Positions 20,922 through 30,649 of a DNA stretch of 64,000 nt are shown in pieces (the first letter of the stretch is position 1; each line of letters begins with the position of its first letter). The position numbers were made by a program, and so were the translations under genes. Source of the DNA: Vreelandella glaciei (GTDB taxonomy: Bacteria; Pseudomonadota; Gammaproteobacteria; Pseudomonadales; Halomonadaceae); NCBI RefSeq assembly GCF_013415125.1, contig NZ_JACCDE010000013.1, forward strand, positions 59,073-123,072, given 5' to 3'. Under the pieces are notes generated by a model. That model made no database searches, was not told the origin of the DNA, and saw nothing but the letters and a program-made list of their open reading frames with translations.

Positions 20922-21836
20922 TCAATAAACGCTGGACTCGCCTTCGGGACGGGTCTTAAAGCGTCTATGCAGCCACAAATATTGCTCCGGGTGCTTGCGA
21001 ATGGCCTGCTCAATAAATTGATTGACCTTGGTCGCATCGGCAACCTCGTCATTGCTCGGAAACCCTTCTAACGCTGGCAGGCTTTCGATGGTGTACGTCG
21101 CATTATCGGGGTTGCGGTGAAACATCATCGGCACCACCGGCGCGCCGGTCATACGCGCAAGCTTGGCCGTTAAGCGAATCGTCGCAGCCTGCTGACCAAA
21201 CAGCGGTGCAAACACACTGACATCGCGACCAAAATCCTGATCCGGCGAGTACCAAACCATCCGGCCTGCCTTAAGCTGCCGTACAGCCCCACGCAGATCG
21301 TAACGGTCAATCGCGACCCCAAAGTTGCGTCCACGAGCGCGGGTCATAAAGCGCTCAAACAGCGGGTTGTTATGCGGGCGATAGACCGCATCAGCAGAGA
21401 AAAATAGCGCGTGTAAAGCGCCGCCTAAATCGAGCGACGAGAAGTGAACACCGATAATGATCACCCCTTTGCCTCTCGACTGAGCGCGGGCCATATGCTC
21501 TTCACCAATATAAGCAACCCGGTGGCGTAAGCTTTCGCCATTTCGACACCAGCCCGTCGCGGTTTCGACGAGACCAATGCCATTAGCGATGAATGACTCT
21601 TTGACGAGTTGCCGCTGTTGTTCGGCGCTCTTTTCGGGAAAGCACAGCGCTATATTGGTGTCGGTAATGCGCCGCCGCCGCTTGGCAAAGCGCCATGCGA
21701 GCAACCCAAGCCCTTTGCCAATGCTCATTTTTAACCGCCAGGGCAGCCAGGCGGCAACATACATAGCGCCAATCCCGAGCCAAGTGGGCCAGTAACGCGG
21801 GTGGGCAAACGAACGTGGATAACGTGATTTTGACAT
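20922..21836 (-). CDS. Lipid A lauroyl/palmitoleoyl-type acyltransferase (LpxL/HtrB family)
   Basis: Inner-membrane enzyme that adds a secondary acyl chain to Kdo2-lipid IVA. The 304-residue protein has an N-terminal membrane anchor (GIGAMYVAAWLPWRLKM), the HxxxxD catalytic motif in GVHFSSLDLGG, and the YRPHNNPLFERFM and WYSPDQDFGRDVSVF segments of the family. Which acyl chain and position it uses cannot be told. It lies 12 bases after alr on the same strand. Confidence 0.93.
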   Translation of the reverse strand: MSKSRYPRSFAHPRYWPTWLGIGAMYVAAWLPWRLKMSIGKGLGLLAWRFAKRRRRITDTNIALCFPEKSAEQQRQLVKESFIANGIGLVETATGWCRNGESLRHRVAYIGEEHMARAQSRGKGVIIIGVHFSSLDLGGALHALFFSADAVYRPHNNPLFERFMTRARGRNFGVAIDRYDLRGAVRQLKAGRMVWYSPDQDFGRDVSVFAPLFGQQAATIRLTAKLARMTGAPVVPMMFHRNPDNATYTIESLPALEGFPSNDEVADATKVNQFIEQAIRKHPEQYLWLHRRFKTRPEGESSVY

Positions 21837-21848
21837 AAAAACAACCGT

Positions 21849-22949
21849 TTAATCAGAGCGCCCATGATAAAGCCGAGGCGCCCGGGGCAGTACCCCCGTC
21901 AGCAGGGTATAGCTGATCGTATCGCAGTAACGGGCCACTTCATCCACCGGCAGTACTTCGCCGTTGCTGGCGCTACCCCATAATACGACCTCGCTACCAA
22001 TGCCGGCATCGGGCACGTCTGTTACATCCACCGTGAGCATATCCATCGAGACTTTACCGGCAATCGCGCAGCGTTGGCCGTTTACCAGCACTGGCGTACC
22101 ATCGCGGGCGTGGCGGTCGTAGCCGTCACCGTAACCGCAGGCAACCACGGCAATGCGTGAACGCCGCGGCGCACGCCAGCGCCCGCTGTAGCCCACGGGC
22201 TCGCCCTCTTCTAGCTCCCGCAGGGCGATAATTTCAGAGCGCAGGGTCATCACTGGCTTCAGTTGCCGGGTGATGTTATTGGCGACTTCTAACGGGTCGC
22301 TGCCGTAGAGCATGACGCCTGGCCGGTTCCAGTCACCATGCGCCACCGGCCACGCCAGGGTCGCCGGTGAATTGGCCAGGCATAGTGGCGCTTCTAGCTC
22401 ACTGGCCAGCCCCTGGAGCCGTGCCATTTGCTGATTGAAATAGCGGCTATCCTGAGCATCGGCAGTGGCAAAATGGCTCATCAGGTGCAGCGAAGCCACA
22501 CTCGGCGCAGCAAGAAGCTGGCGCCAGATGGCAGCGGCCTCTTCAATGGCAAAGCCCAGGCGGTGCATGCCGGAGTCGACTTTTAACCATACCGGGATGG
22601 GCTGGCGTGGCGCGGCCGCCAACAGTGCATCAACCTGCCACTGGCTATGCACCGCGATCCAGAAACCGTGGGTGTCCACCAGCGCCAGCTCATCAGCACT
22701 GAAGATGCCTTCAAGCAGCACGATAGGTGTCGTAATGCCACCTTGACGCAACGCGAGAGCCTCTTCGATACAGGCGACGGCAAACGCAGGAGCATGGGCC
22801 TCCAGCGCCTGAGCGCACGCTAGCGCGCCATGGCCGTAAGCATCAGCTTTGATAACGGCCACTGAGCGGCTTTGTGGCGCACAGCGGCACGCCAATTGAT
22901 AGTTGTGACGCAGCGCGTCCAGATCAATATCGGCCACAAGGGGGCGCAT
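21849..22949 (-). CDS. alr: Alanine racemase
   Basis: PLP enzyme that makes D-alanine for peptidoglycan. The PLP-binding lysine is in VAVIKADAYGHGALA near residue 35, and the catalytic tyrosine lies in the second domain within VACGYGDGYDRHARDG. The 366-residue form starts at the ATG giving MRPLVADIDLDALRHNY, the usual family start. A GTG four codons earlier is possible but has its AGG-type site too close. Whether it is the biosynthetic or catabolic paralogue is unclear. Confidence 0.95.
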   Translation of the reverse strand: MRPLVADIDLDALRHNYQLACRCAPQSRSVAVIKADAYGHGALACAQALEAHAPAFAVACIEEALALRQGGITTPIVLLEGIFSADELALVDTHGFWIAVHSQWQVDALLAAAPRQPIPVWLKVDSGMHRLGFAIEEAAAIWRQLLAAPSVASLHLMSHFATADAQDSRYFNQQMARLQGLASELEAPLCLANSPATLAWPVAHGDWNRPGVMLYGSDPLEVANNITRQLKPVMTLRSEIIALRELEEGEPVGYSGRWRAPRRSRIAVVACGYGDGYDRHARDGTPVLVNGQRCAIAGKVSMDMLTVDVTDVPDAGIGSEVVLWGSASNGEVLPVDEVARYCDTISYTLLTGVLPRAPRLYHGRSD

Positions 22950-23010
22950 AGGTTTTCTCACTTACCTGATTCAGCAATAAATGCTTATTAACAAAAAATG
23001 TCAGCGATAA

Positions 23011-23044
23011 AAAACCGAGCAAGCACCTATAGGTACTTGCTCGG
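23011..23044 (-). terminator. Intrinsic terminator after rpoS
   Basis: CCGAGCAAG (23015-23023) and CTTGCTCGG (23036-23044) pair, with three further inner pairs after one mismatch, around a TATA loop. On the minus strand the stem is followed by a run of T residues (complement of the A run before 23015). It ends rpoS transcription before alr. Confidence 0.88.
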
Positions 23045-23093
23045 CTTAGAGGGAAGGCGCGTTTAATAATCACCTTTGTTGCGCTTCAAACAC

Positions 23094-24068
23094 TTAAGTT
23101 TCAAACAAAGCTTCTAACGAGAGACCCTGTTTTTCCAGCGAACGACGCAGCTTTTTCAGCGCTTCGACTTGAATCTGACGTACCCGCTCACGGGTCAAAC
23201 CAATTTCGGCACCGACTTCTTCAAGAGTGGCGGATTCGTGACCCCGTAAGCCAAAGCGGCGCACGACAACTTCACGCTGTTTTTCGCTCAGTTCATCAAG
23301 CCATAGATCAACGTGCTCTTTGACATCGCCATCCACCAAACGCGCTTCAGGCCCTTGCACCTCATCGTCGGTCAACGTATCAATCAGCGGCTTATCGCTC
23401 TCACCGCCCATCGGGTAATCGACCGACGATACGCGCTCATTGAGGCCGAGCATCTTTTTGACCACCTCGACCGGTTTGTCCAAGTGCTCGGCGATCTCTT
23501 CAGCAGTGGCCTCATGGTCAAACTTCTGGGTCAATTCGCGCGCTGCGCGCAGGTAGATATTGAGCTCTTTGACCACATGAATCGGCAAACGGATCGTCCG
23601 CGTTTGATTCATCAACGCACGCTCAATGGTTTGTCGAATCCACCAAGTGGCATACGTTGAAAAACGAAACCCCCGTTCGGGGTCAAACTTTTCAACGGCG
23701 CGGATCAAGCCCAAATTACCCTCTTCGATCAAATCCAGCAGCGTTAAGCCGCGGTTAAGGTAGCGGCGGGCAATCTTTACCACTAGCCGTAAATTGGACT
23801 CAATCATTCGTGAGCGCCCCAGCGGGTCGCCCTTACGCGCTAAGCGGCCGTAATATACTTCCTCTTCTGGCGTTAATAGTGGCGAAAAGCCGATTTCGTT
23901 GAGGTAGATTTGCGTTGCATCCAAGCTTTGGGTCGATTGTCGATCCTCACGCCCTAGCGCTTTTTCAAAAGCATCTTCTTCTACCGCAATATCATCATCG
24001 GTATTATCAAGTGCCTCCTCAGCAGCCTCCAGGTCAACCTCCTGTAGATCTTTCTCCAACATACTCAT
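23094..24068 (-). CDS. rpoS: RNA polymerase stationary-phase/general stress sigma factor
   Basis: The 324-residue protein has the compact sigma-70 layout of RpoS with no large insert: region 1.2 [20 protein letters not shown], region 2 with [17 protein letters not shown], region 3, and region 4.2 [19 protein letters not shown]. It lies downstream of nlpD, the conserved surE-pcm-nlpD-rpoS order. In E. coli the main rpoS promoter is inside nlpD. The 165-base nlpD-rpoS gap here could hold another. Confidence 0.98.
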   Translation of the reverse strand: MSMLEKDLQEVDLEAAEEALDNTDDDIAVEEDAFEKALGREDRQSTQSLDATQIYLNEIGFSPLLTPEEEVYYGRLARKGDPLGRSRMIESNLRLVVKIARRYLNRGLTLLDLIEEGNLGLIRAVEKFDPERGFRFSTYATWWIRQTIERALMNQTRTIRLPIHVVKELNIYLRAARELTQKFDHEATAEEIAEHLDKPVEVVKKMLGLNERVSSVDYPMGGESDKPLIDTLTDDEVQGPEARLVDGDVKEHVDLWLDELSEKQREVVVRRFGLRGHESATLEEVGAEIGLTRERVRQIQVEALKKLRRSLEKQGLSLEALFET

Positions 24069-24233
24069 GGCCTTACCCCCGTGTTTCGCCTACCCGCCAT
24101 TTAGAAAGTCAAAGGGGTGTGCTCTAAGGCGCACACCATATTATTATGTGACAATTGTTATATGACGCTCGAATACAGCGATTCGGGCAACTTCCAAGTT
24201 AAACGCTGGCCTCTCACGCTACCGGTGAGTGCA

Positions 24234-25301
24234 TTAGCGGGAAGGCAGAAAGTCCATGGGATCTTGAGGCTGGCCATCACGGCGAACCTCGAAGTGCAAT
24301 CGGACATTTTCTGCATCGCTATCCCCCATCGTCGCAATCACTTCACCAGCTTCTACCACGTCATTTTCACTGACCCGCAAGCTGTCGTTATGCGCATACG
24401 CACTCAGGAATTGGTCGTTGTGCTTGAGAAGGATGAGGTTGCCATAACCCCTGACGCCGCTGCCCGCATAAACCACAATACCAGGGCCAGCCGCTTTAAC
24501 AGGTTGCCCCTTTTCACCGGTGATATCAATCCCGGCAGTGATGCTATCGCCTTGTCCAAACTCCCCAACGACGTTGCCATCGGTCGGCCACTGCCAATTA
24601 ATCGTTTCAGCGGGCGTATAGGTACGCGAAGAGCGGTCAACGCTGGCACTTTGTGTAGCAGGTGCAGCTGCAGGCTCGGGTTCTGATACTGGCTGCGGTT
24701 CAGGTTCTGACGCTGGCTCAGGTTCAGGCTGAGCGGCTGGCTCAGGTTCGGCAGCTGCGACCTCTTCAGGCTCAGGCGTGGAGGCAGAGGTATTGCTGCT
24801 AGGCGAAGAATCAGCCACTTGTTCCGCAGCCTCTACGGCATCACGTTCAGCGGTTAGGCGCTGGTTACGTTGAATCGCGGATTCGTCGGGCAACAGCCAG
24901 TCGAGTTCCTGGTCATCACTCGCAACAGAGGCTGCTTGCGGGTTCAGTCCGGTCGCCACGGCGCCGCTGCTACTAGTGTTATTAGCAGCTGGCTGGCTAC
25001 TGGTGGCTGATGACGTTGAGGCGCCTTCGCGCAGGGCAATGGTTTGCCCTGGCCGAATTTGGTACGGCGCATCAATATTGTTCATTGCCGCCAACTGGCG
25101 ATAATCCAAATTGTGCTGCCATGCAATGCCATACAGCGTGTCGCCCGCTTTAACGGTGTACTGGGGTGAGTTTTCCACCGCTTGGCGTGCTTGGCTTAAA
25201 TCACGCACTTGAGGGCTTCCGCCTTGTTGGCTGGCACAGCCAGCAATTGTTAATGCCAGCGCCGACATCATCAGTACTTTAAGACTATAACCTTTACGCA
25301 T
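24234..25301 (-). CDS. nlpD: Murein hydrolase activator NlpD (LysM lipoprotein, degenerate M23)
   Basis: Outer-membrane lipoprotein that activates the septal amidase AmiC. It has a lipobox (TIAGCASQQ; Cys about residue 22), a LysM domain (YTVKAGDTLYGIAWQ), a long Pro/Glu/Ala-rich linker (about 160-240) and a C-terminal LytM domain. In that domain the first zinc ligand of active M23 enzymes is lost: ITAGIDITG stands where HxGxD is expected. NlpD proteins are known to be inactive as peptidases. The ATG at 25301 gives the lipoprotein signal and has AAGGAG ten bases upstream. Confidence 0.95.
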   Translation of the reverse strand: MRKGYSLKVLMMSALALTIAGCASQQGGSPQVRDLSQARQAVENSPQYTVKAGDTLYGIAWQHNLDYRQLAAMNNIDAPYQIRPGQTIALREGASTSSATSSQPAANNTSSSGAVATGLNPQAASVASDDQELDWLLPDESAIQRNQRLTAERDAVEAAEQVADSSPSSNTSASTPEPEEVAAAEPEPAAQPEPEPASEPEPQPVSEPEPAAAPATQSASVDRSSRTYTPAETINWQWPTDGNVVGEFGQGDSITAGIDITGEKGQPVKAAGPGIVVYAGSGVRGYGNLILLKHNDQFLSAYAHNDSLRVSENDVVEAGEVIATMGDSDAENVRLHFEVRRDGQPQDPMDFLPSR

Positions 25302-25308
25302 ATAAACC

Positions 25309-26268
25309 TTACTCCTTTTCAGCGCCAAGCTTGGTATCGATTGGCCGACGATCCGCGTGCCGGTTGAGCAACACAACAATTAGTGCCCCCAAGGCCATTA
25401 GCGCGACAACGCCAGCTACTTGTGCCGAGGCACCGGTCAATACGGCATAGTCAGCGGGCAACAAATAACGGTGCTCCAAAGGGATCATTTGTCCTTCTGG
25501 CCCTATTTGATAGCGTAACAGTTCACGCCATGGCCAGAGAACCGGTAACGAGCCGACAATAAACCCCAGCAGCAGTTGCATGGTCGAGGTGTGGTGGCGC
25601 CGTAGCAGCCAGGACAATAACCGTGAAAACAACGCTAAACCAACCATACAGCCCATTCCAAACAGAATAATAATGCCCAGATCAAAGCTGCGAATTGCCC
25701 CCATGATGGTGCCGTAGAGTCCCATTGTCAGCAATAGAAAGCTGCCTGACACCCCTGGCAGTAGCATGGCGCTAATGGCAATGCAGCCTGCCACCATCAC
25801 TACCAGCGCCTCGTTGCCCAGCAGCAGCACCAGCGGCATCATGCCTGGTAACGCTTGGGCTAGCACTAACCCCACCAATAACGGCAGCAGATACCATAGC
25901 TTCCAGCCGCTACTTGCCTGCCCGACTACCAGTGCGGAGGCCGCTACAAGGCCAAAAAAGAACCCGTCTAACAGCAGTGGATGCGCCTCCATCAACCACA
26001 GGGCTAAATGCGCAACGCTAAATAGACTAACCGCAACACCCGCCAATAGCGGCACCAGAAAGGCTAGGTTCAAATGGAGACTCAGGGCTTTCCAACCACC
26101 TTGACGCCATACACCAATCGCACTTGGGCCAAACTGCTTGATGGTGTTAATCAGCTCTTCATAAATACCGCTAATAAACGCAATGGTACCTCCCGACACA
26201 CCGGGTACCGCATCGGCGGCGCCCATCCCTGCGCCACGTAAAAATATTCCCAAGGGTTGCCGCTTCAA
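25309..26268 (-). CDS. DUF368 polytopic membrane protein
   Basis: The 319-residue protein has about eight hydrophobic segments and the family N-terminus GAGMGAADAVPGVSGGTIAFISGIYEE, where GxxDxxPGVSGGT is the hallmark. A second AMLLPGVSGSFLLLTMGLY repeats the PGVSG motif. DUF368 proteins have been linked to polyprenyl-phosphate carrier flipping (with the DedA family); whether this one does so is inference. It overlaps pcm by four bases and stands seven bases before nlpD, so it belongs to this operon. It is an addition to the enteric order. Confidence 0.9.
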   Translation of the reverse strand: MKRQPLGIFLRGAGMGAADAVPGVSGGTIAFISGIYEELINTIKQFGPSAIGVWRQGGWKALSLHLNLAFLVPLLAGVAVSLFSVAHLALWLMEAHPLLLDGFFFGLVAASALVVGQASSGWKLWYLLPLLVGLVLAQALPGMMPLVLLLGNEALVVMVAGCIAISAMLLPGVSGSFLLLTMGLYGTIMGAIRSFDLGIIILFGMGCMVGLALFSRLLSWLLRRHHTSTMQLLLGFIVGSLPVLWPWRELLRYQIGPEGQMIPLEHRYLLPADYAVLTGASAQVAGVVALMALGALIVVLLNRHADRRPIDTKLGAEKE

Positions 26269-26942
26269 TCCACTACTCCTTGTAGTAAAGGTACAAAACG
26301 TACGGGCTCAAGCCGCCGTTTTTCAAAAGCACTGCCGATGCGCTTTACCTGAGTAAGCCACTGGCTGCCATCGGGATCTTCCAAGGGGGCGATCAGCACC
26401 CCGTTGTCACTCAATTGCTCTAGTAGCGATGAGGGCAGTGTATGAGCGCAGGCGGTTAGCAAAATAACATCAAACGGTGCCACTTCAGGCCAACCATAGC
26501 CTCCATCCGCCACTGCTAGCGTGGCGGGGGCCGTAAGCCGCCGTAACCGCTCGGCCGCACGCTCGTGCAGTGCACCAATGCGCTCAATGGAGTAGAGCTC
26601 TTCTACCAAGCGCGACAATATTAACGTTTGATAACCAGACCCGGTGCCCAGTTCCAATACCTGGCGTGGCCTGGCGCGCAGCACAAGCTCGGTCATCCGC
26701 GCCACAATGAACGGCTGCGATAACGTTTGGCCAAAGCCAATCGGTAAGGCGGTATCTTCATAGGCGCGATGCGCCAGCGCCTCATCCACAAACAAATGGC
26801 GCGGTTCACTGGCCATGACCTCCAGCACGCGGGCATCGTTGATGCCTTGGCGCATAAGGCGCTCGACCATTCGGTCACGGGTACGCTGGGAGGTCATGCC
26901 ACGACCGCGCAGCTCAGCAGGGGAGATATTAGGCAAAAACAT
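26265..26942 (-). CDS. pcm: Protein-L-isoaspartate O-methyltransferase
   Basis: Repairs damaged proteins by methylating L-isoaspartyl residues with SAM. Motifs seen: [18 protein letters not shown] (substrate site) and the SAM-binding [15 protein letters not shown]. In the repair context it often pairs with surE, as here. I chose the ATG at 26942, which overlaps the end of surE by 14 bases and has AGGA close upstream. A start at the internal [10 protein letters not shown] is also plausible. Confidence 0.95.
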   Translation of the reverse strand: MFLPNISPAELRGRGMTSQRTRDRMVERLMRQGINDARVLEVMASEPRHLFVDEALAHRAYEDTALPIGFGQTLSQPFIVARMTELVLRARPRQVLELGTGSGYQTLILSRLVEELYSIERIGALHERAAERLRRLTAPATLAVADGGYGWPEVAPFDVILLTACAHTLPSSLLEQLSDNGVLIAPLEDPDGSQWLTQVKRIGSAFEKRRLEPVRFVPLLQGVVD

Positions 26943-27675
26943 CCAACCAATCCTGCACATCGTTAAGCGCGGGGTGGCGCGTCAGGTCTGTTTGTAACGG
27001 TGTAATCGACACAAAGCCCGCTTCAACAGCGGCAAAATCGGTATCTTCACCATCATCGGCATTGGCTGCTACCGGCGCAATCCAATAGCGGGTACGTCCT
27101 CGCGGGTCTTTTACCGGCAACGGTTTTTCAGCTGGCCCGCGGTAGCCCAGGCGGGTAACTTTAACGCCTTTGATCTCTTCCCAGGGTACATCAGGGACAT
27201 TGACGTTCAGCAGTGTACGCGGCGGTAGCGAGAGTTGATCCGCGGCGCCAATCAACGTGGCGGCCACTCTTCCGGCGGTAGCGAAATGGCGCTCGCCGCA
27301 TAGCGACATGGCAATCGCGGTCATGCCCAGGTTGCGCCCTTCCATCGCCGCCGCAACGGTGCCGGAATAGAGCACATCGTCGCCCAGGTTACTGCCGTGA
27401 TTAATCCCTGAGATCACTAAATCAGGCTTTTCATCCCATACACCGTGAACGCCTAAATAGACGCAGTCGGCAGGGGTACCATCAACGCTATAAAAACCGT
27501 TATCAAGCGCCGTTAATGAGAGCGGCCGTGACAAGGTAAGCGAATTACTGGCACCGCTGCGGTCTCGGTCAGGCGCCACCACGCGCATATTGGCGTGCGA
27601 CAGCAGCGCATCATGTAGCGCACGCAACCCAGGCGCGTAAACACCGTCATCATTTGAAAGCAGTAGTCGCCGCAT
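26929..27675 (-). CDS. surE: 5'/3'-nucleotidase SurE
   Basis: Metal-dependent nucleotidase and exopolyphosphatase active on nucleoside monophosphates, tied to stationary-phase survival. The 248-residue protein has the N-terminal acidic metal site [13 protein letters not shown], the [19 protein letters not shown] motif and the [13 protein letters not shown] segment. It heads the surE-pcm-DUF368-nlpD-rpoS series. Confidence 0.98.
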   Translation of the reverse strand: MRRLLLSNDDGVYAPGLRALHDALLSHANMRVVAPDRDRSGASNSLTLSRPLSLTALDNGFYSVDGTPADCVYLGVHGVWDEKPDLVISGINHGSNLGDDVLYSGTVAAAMEGRNLGMTAIAMSLCGERHFATAGRVAATLIGAADQLSLPPRTLLNVNVPDVPWEEIKGVKVTRLGYRGPAEKPLPVKDPRGRTRYWIAPVAANADDGEDTDFAAVEAGFVSITPLQTDLTRHPALNDVQDWLDVFA

Positions 27676-27790
27676 TGTGGCTCTCCCTTTTTATATGCAC
27701 AAGAGTCATTAGCGTCAGCGTCATAAGCACAAAGCATAAACGCGAAAGGTGACAACTCCTATCCATCACTTTTAGTAAACTTTTTAACGC

Positions 27791-27838
27791 CTTATAGCTA
27801 TTCTGACGACTTATAACCGTTCTGACGACTGACGTAGC
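27791..27838. repeat. Two and a half 19-base tandem repeats between surE and truD
   Basis: CTTATAGCTATTCTGACGA (27791-27809) is followed directly by CTTATAACCGTTCTGACGA (27810-27828), 16 of 19 bases identical, then a partial copy CTGACGTAGC. They lie just upstream of surE and past the end of truD. No gene spans them. Confidence 0.75.
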
Positions 27839-27844
27839 TCACCG

Positions 27845-28870
27845 CTATCCACTTATTTCTATCAGCTCACCAAGCACAGCGGTAGCAAAGCTACCGCGAG
27901 ACAACGCAAACGAAAGCCGTACGGCGCCTGCTTCCCAATCAAGCTGTGGTTCCAGTAGCCGCATCCGCAGCGCACGGCGTGCCTGCTTAACCCCGCTGCG
28001 CTCCAGGCCACTACACAAGCCGGGATACTGCTGCTGCAAATACGCTTCATAGCTAGCCGCGTCACCCTGACCGGGTTCGCCAACGCCCCAGAGCACACCC
28101 GTTGGATGCACATCCAGCGCCATGGCGCGGGCCTGAAGCGTCGCATCGGTGGCGTCGATATGAAACACGCTTTGCGTGCCGTCCAGCATTAAGGTGTCGC
28201 CCGCCAGGGGTTGCGTCCAAGTGCCATCCGCAATGCGAGTGCTAAGCAGTTCGTTAAACAAAAAGCTGCGTGCGGTAGAAAGCATCATACCTTGACGGTC
28301 GTCCCGTTTACGCCAACCTCTGTTAAGTAGTGCTTCTGCGCGCTGTAGATTATGCCCTTCGTGACCAAAGCGCTGGGGGCCGAAATAGTTGGGCACACCG
28401 GACTGGCAAAGCGCTTCCCAGCGGCTGATAAAGTCGTCGCTTGCTATGGCCTCACCGCTCAGGCGTAAGACAAATCGATTAGTGCGGTGAACCCCGCGCT
28501 TAAGCTTACGCGGGTGGCGCGCCTGCTCAACCACCGTGATGCCCTGGGCATTAAGCGACTGCTCTAAGTCAAGCGGCGCATCGCGCCCTGGCAGATGCAC
28601 GCTCAGCCACTGGCGGGTCACGGCAATGCGATCCTTCATCCCGGAGTAACCAATATCACGGGGCGTTACGTCACAAAGCCGACTTAATAACTTAGCCACT
28701 TCTAACGTGGATTGGTTGCGTTTTTCAACCCGCAACCACAGGTGCTCCCCGTGCGCCTCGGGAGTAAAATCAAGCTGCTCGTCAACCCAGAAGTCTTCCG
28801 GCTGAGCACGGTAATGACCGGCTTTAGGCGGGCCGAACAGAGGGTCTAAGCTGCGCTGCCATATAGGCAT
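27845..28870 (-). CDS. truD: tRNA pseudouridine(13) synthase
   Basis: Isomerises U13 of tRNA-Glu to pseudouridine. The 341-residue protein has the catalytic Asp in GYSGMKDRIAVTRQWLSV and the family motifs FVLRLSGE and PNYFGPQRFGHEGHNL. I chose the ATG at 28870, one base after the ispF stop, giving MPIWQRSLDPLFG; an upstream in-frame start would run into ispF. It is a member of the ftsB-ispD-ispF-truD series. Confidence 0.96.
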   Translation of the reverse strand: MPIWQRSLDPLFGPPKAGHYRAQPEDFWVDEQLDFTPEAHGEHLWLRVEKRNQSTLEVAKLLSRLCDVTPRDIGYSGMKDRIAVTRQWLSVHLPGRDAPLDLEQSLNAQGITVVEQARHPRKLKRGVHRTNRFVLRLSGEAIASDDFISRWEALCQSGVPNYFGPQRFGHEGHNLQRAEALLNRGWRKRDDRQGMMLSTARSFLFNELLSTRIADGTWTQPLAGDTLMLDGTQSVFHIDATDATLQARAMALDVHPTGVLWGVGEPGQGDAASYEAYLQQQYPGLCSGLERSGVKQARRALRMRLLEPQLDWEAGAVRLSFALSRGSFATAVLGELIEISG

Positions 28871-28871
28871 A

Positions 28872-29360
28872 TTAATCATTAAGCGCCTCTGCACGGTCTA
28901 GCAGCACCACTGCCTCAGCAGCAATACCCTCACCGCGCCCGGTAAAGCCCAGCCGCTCGGTAGTGGTGGCTTTAACGTTAACGTGGCTAAGCGCGACGCC
29001 TAAGTCAGCGGCAATGATGGCCCGCATTGCATCAATATGAGGCGCCATTTTAGGCGCTTGCGCCATTAGCGTGGCGTCCAGATTGACCACGCCATAGCCC
29101 TGGCCCTGAACAAGAGCGACCACATGGCGCAACAATTCGCGGCTATCAGCCCCCGCCCACGTTGGGTCGGTATCGGGAAAATGACGGCCAATATCGCCCA
29201 GCGCACAGGCACCTAACAGCGCATCGCTCACCGCGTGCAGCAACACATCGCCGTCGGAGTGAGCCACGAAGCCATGGTCAAACGGTAGCTTAACGCCACC
29301 GATCATCAGGTGATCGCCGGGGCCGAAACGGTGGACATCGAATCCGTGGCCAATACGCAT
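28872..29360 (-). CDS. ispF: 2-C-methyl-D-erythritol 2,4-cyclodiphosphate synthase
   Basis: Fifth step of the MEP isoprenoid pathway. The 162-residue length is typical. Metal ligands are in the N-terminal [12 protein letters not shown] (Asp8, His10) and in [13 protein letters not shown]. The C-terminal [19 protein letters not shown] is the family signature. It lies 17 bases after ispD and next to truD on the same strand. Confidence 0.98.
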   Translation of the reverse strand: MRIGHGFDVHRFGPGDHLMIGGVKLPFDHGFVAHSDGDVLLHAVSDALLGACALGDIGRHFPDTDPTWAGADSRELLRHVVALVQGQGYGVVNLDATLMAQAPKMAPHIDAMRAIIAADLGVALSHVNVKATTTERLGFTGRGEGIAAEAVVLLDRAEALND

Positions 29361-29377
29361 TACTAAGCTCCTAAGGA

Positions 29378-30085
29378 TTAAAGCCTGTCAGGCAGGTTAG
29401 CGGCTTGCGCCGCCATAATCGCAGCTGCCAGCGCTAAGTCGTCTGGGTGGGTAATTTTCAGATTATCGCGCCGCCCGCTTACTAATTGTGGCCATTCGCC
29501 CAGGGCTTCGACTGCCGAGGCTTCATCGGTTACCAGTGTTTGCTGCTGGCGGGCGGTTTCCAGCGCTCGCCGCAGCAGCGCGTAGCGAAAGCCTTGTGGC
29601 GTTAGCGCATGCCATAAGCCATCCCGGGGTTCGGTTCGCGAACTCAGGCACTGGTTATCAGCACGCTTCATGGTATCGGCTACCGGCATCGCCAAGAGCG
29701 CGCCAGCGGGGTGTGTCAAAGCGGCTTGATAGAGCGCCTGCAAGTCGTTCACGGTAATACAGGGACGCGCCACATCATGCACCATCACCACATCGTCATC
29801 TTCGGCCGCCATGGCGTGCAGCGCATTTAACACGCTGTCCATTCGCTCGTTGCCTCCCGGTACTCGCTGCCAGTCCGCGAAAGGTACCCAGCCCGGTGAA
29901 AACCAGCGGTCATCAGCATCTAAACAGAGTACCAAGCGGGCGTGGGGAAAGGCGTGATGCAGCCGCGCCAAGGTATGCGCCAATACCGGTTGTTCATCGG
30001 CCAAGGTTAAATACTGTTTAGGCTTGTCTGCCCCCATGCGGCGACCTTGGCCCGCCGCAGGAACGATTAGCCAGGTTTGGCTCAC
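29378..30085 (-). CDS. ispD: 2-C-methyl-D-erythritol 4-phosphate cytidylyltransferase
   Basis: Third step of the MEP pathway; adds CMP to MEP. The 235-residue protein has the CTP-binding [20 protein letters not shown] at the N-terminus, [12 protein letters not shown], and the late [12 protein letters not shown] and [11 protein letters not shown]. Its start overlaps the ftsB stop by four bases, the same arrangement as in E. coli. Confidence 0.98.
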   Translation of the reverse strand: MSQTWLIVPAAGQGRRMGADKPKQYLTLADEQPVLAHTLARLHHAFPHARLVLCLDADDRWFSPGWVPFADWQRVPGGNERMDSVLNALHAMAAEDDDVVMVHDVARPCITVNDLQALYQAALTHPAGALLAMPVADTMKRADNQCLSSRTEPRDGLWHALTPQGFRYALLRRALETARQQQTLVTDEASAVEALGEWPQLVSGRRDNLKITHPDDLALAAAIMAAQAANLPDRL

Positions 30086-30423
30086 TGCGGCGGCTCCTGG
30101 GGAGCGACTAACCCGGCATTGATACCGATCAGCTCATTCTCAATTGCCACACCAGGTACCCAGAAGAATTGTTCATCGGTACGCACCATGCCCATATCGC
30201 TACGCGCCCGTTCTTCTATGGCGTCTAAACCGTTTTTTAAATCTGTCACTTCGGCCGCCAGCCGCGCATTGCGCTCGCGCATGGGTACATTGGCCGCTTC
30301 TTGCACCGCCACACGTTGCTCCACACGCTGTAAATCGCTCCAGCCGCCGTTACCTAGCCACAATTCGTATTGAAGCAGTGCCACCACCGCGAGCAATGTT
30401 ATCACTAGCCATTTGCGCATCAT
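30082..30423 (-). CDS. ftsB: Cell division protein FtsB
   Basis: Bitopic inner-membrane protein of the FtsQLB divisome complex. The 113-residue protein has one N-terminal membrane segment (KWLVITLLAVVALLQYELW), then a periplasmic coiled coil (QRVEQRVAVQEAANVPMRER and following) and the conserved ERARSDMGMVRTDEQFFWV. Two adjacent ATG codons follow GGGAGAGCA; either could be used. It is coupled to ispD. Confidence 0.95.
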   Translation of the reverse strand: MMRKWLVITLLAVVALLQYELWLGNGGWSDLQRVEQRVAVQEAANVPMRERNARLAAEVTDLKNGLDAIEERARSDMGMVRTDEQFFWVPGVAIENELIGINAGLVAPQEPPQ

Positions 30424-30553
30424 TGCTCTCCCTTGGTATATCGGCTGGGTTTATTAAAAGCACTGGCTGAATCAACCTCTGGGCTGATCCGCTAAAGAGC
30501 GCTTATCGGCGCGCATTATGCCATTAAGGGGCAACACCAGCGAGCCGCGCCTT

Positions 30554-30649
30554 GCTTTAATGTCGGTTTTAATAACAGTTTTAATATCGGTTTTAGTGTC
30601 GGCTTAAATGACGACGTAAATGATGGTTCAAATCACTGCTTAAATGGCA
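30554..30649. repeat. Eight degenerate 12-base tandem repeats
   Basis: Units of the form GTTTTAATATCG run in phase from 30554: GCTTTAATGTCG, GTTTTAATAACA, GTTTTAATATCG, GTTTTAGTGTCG, GCTTAAATGACG, ACGTAAATGATG, GTTCAAATCACT, GCTTAAATGGCA. The last units run into the 3' end of the FemAB-like gene and form its final codons. The rest of the gap back to ftsB holds nothing else I can identify. Confidence 0.75.
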
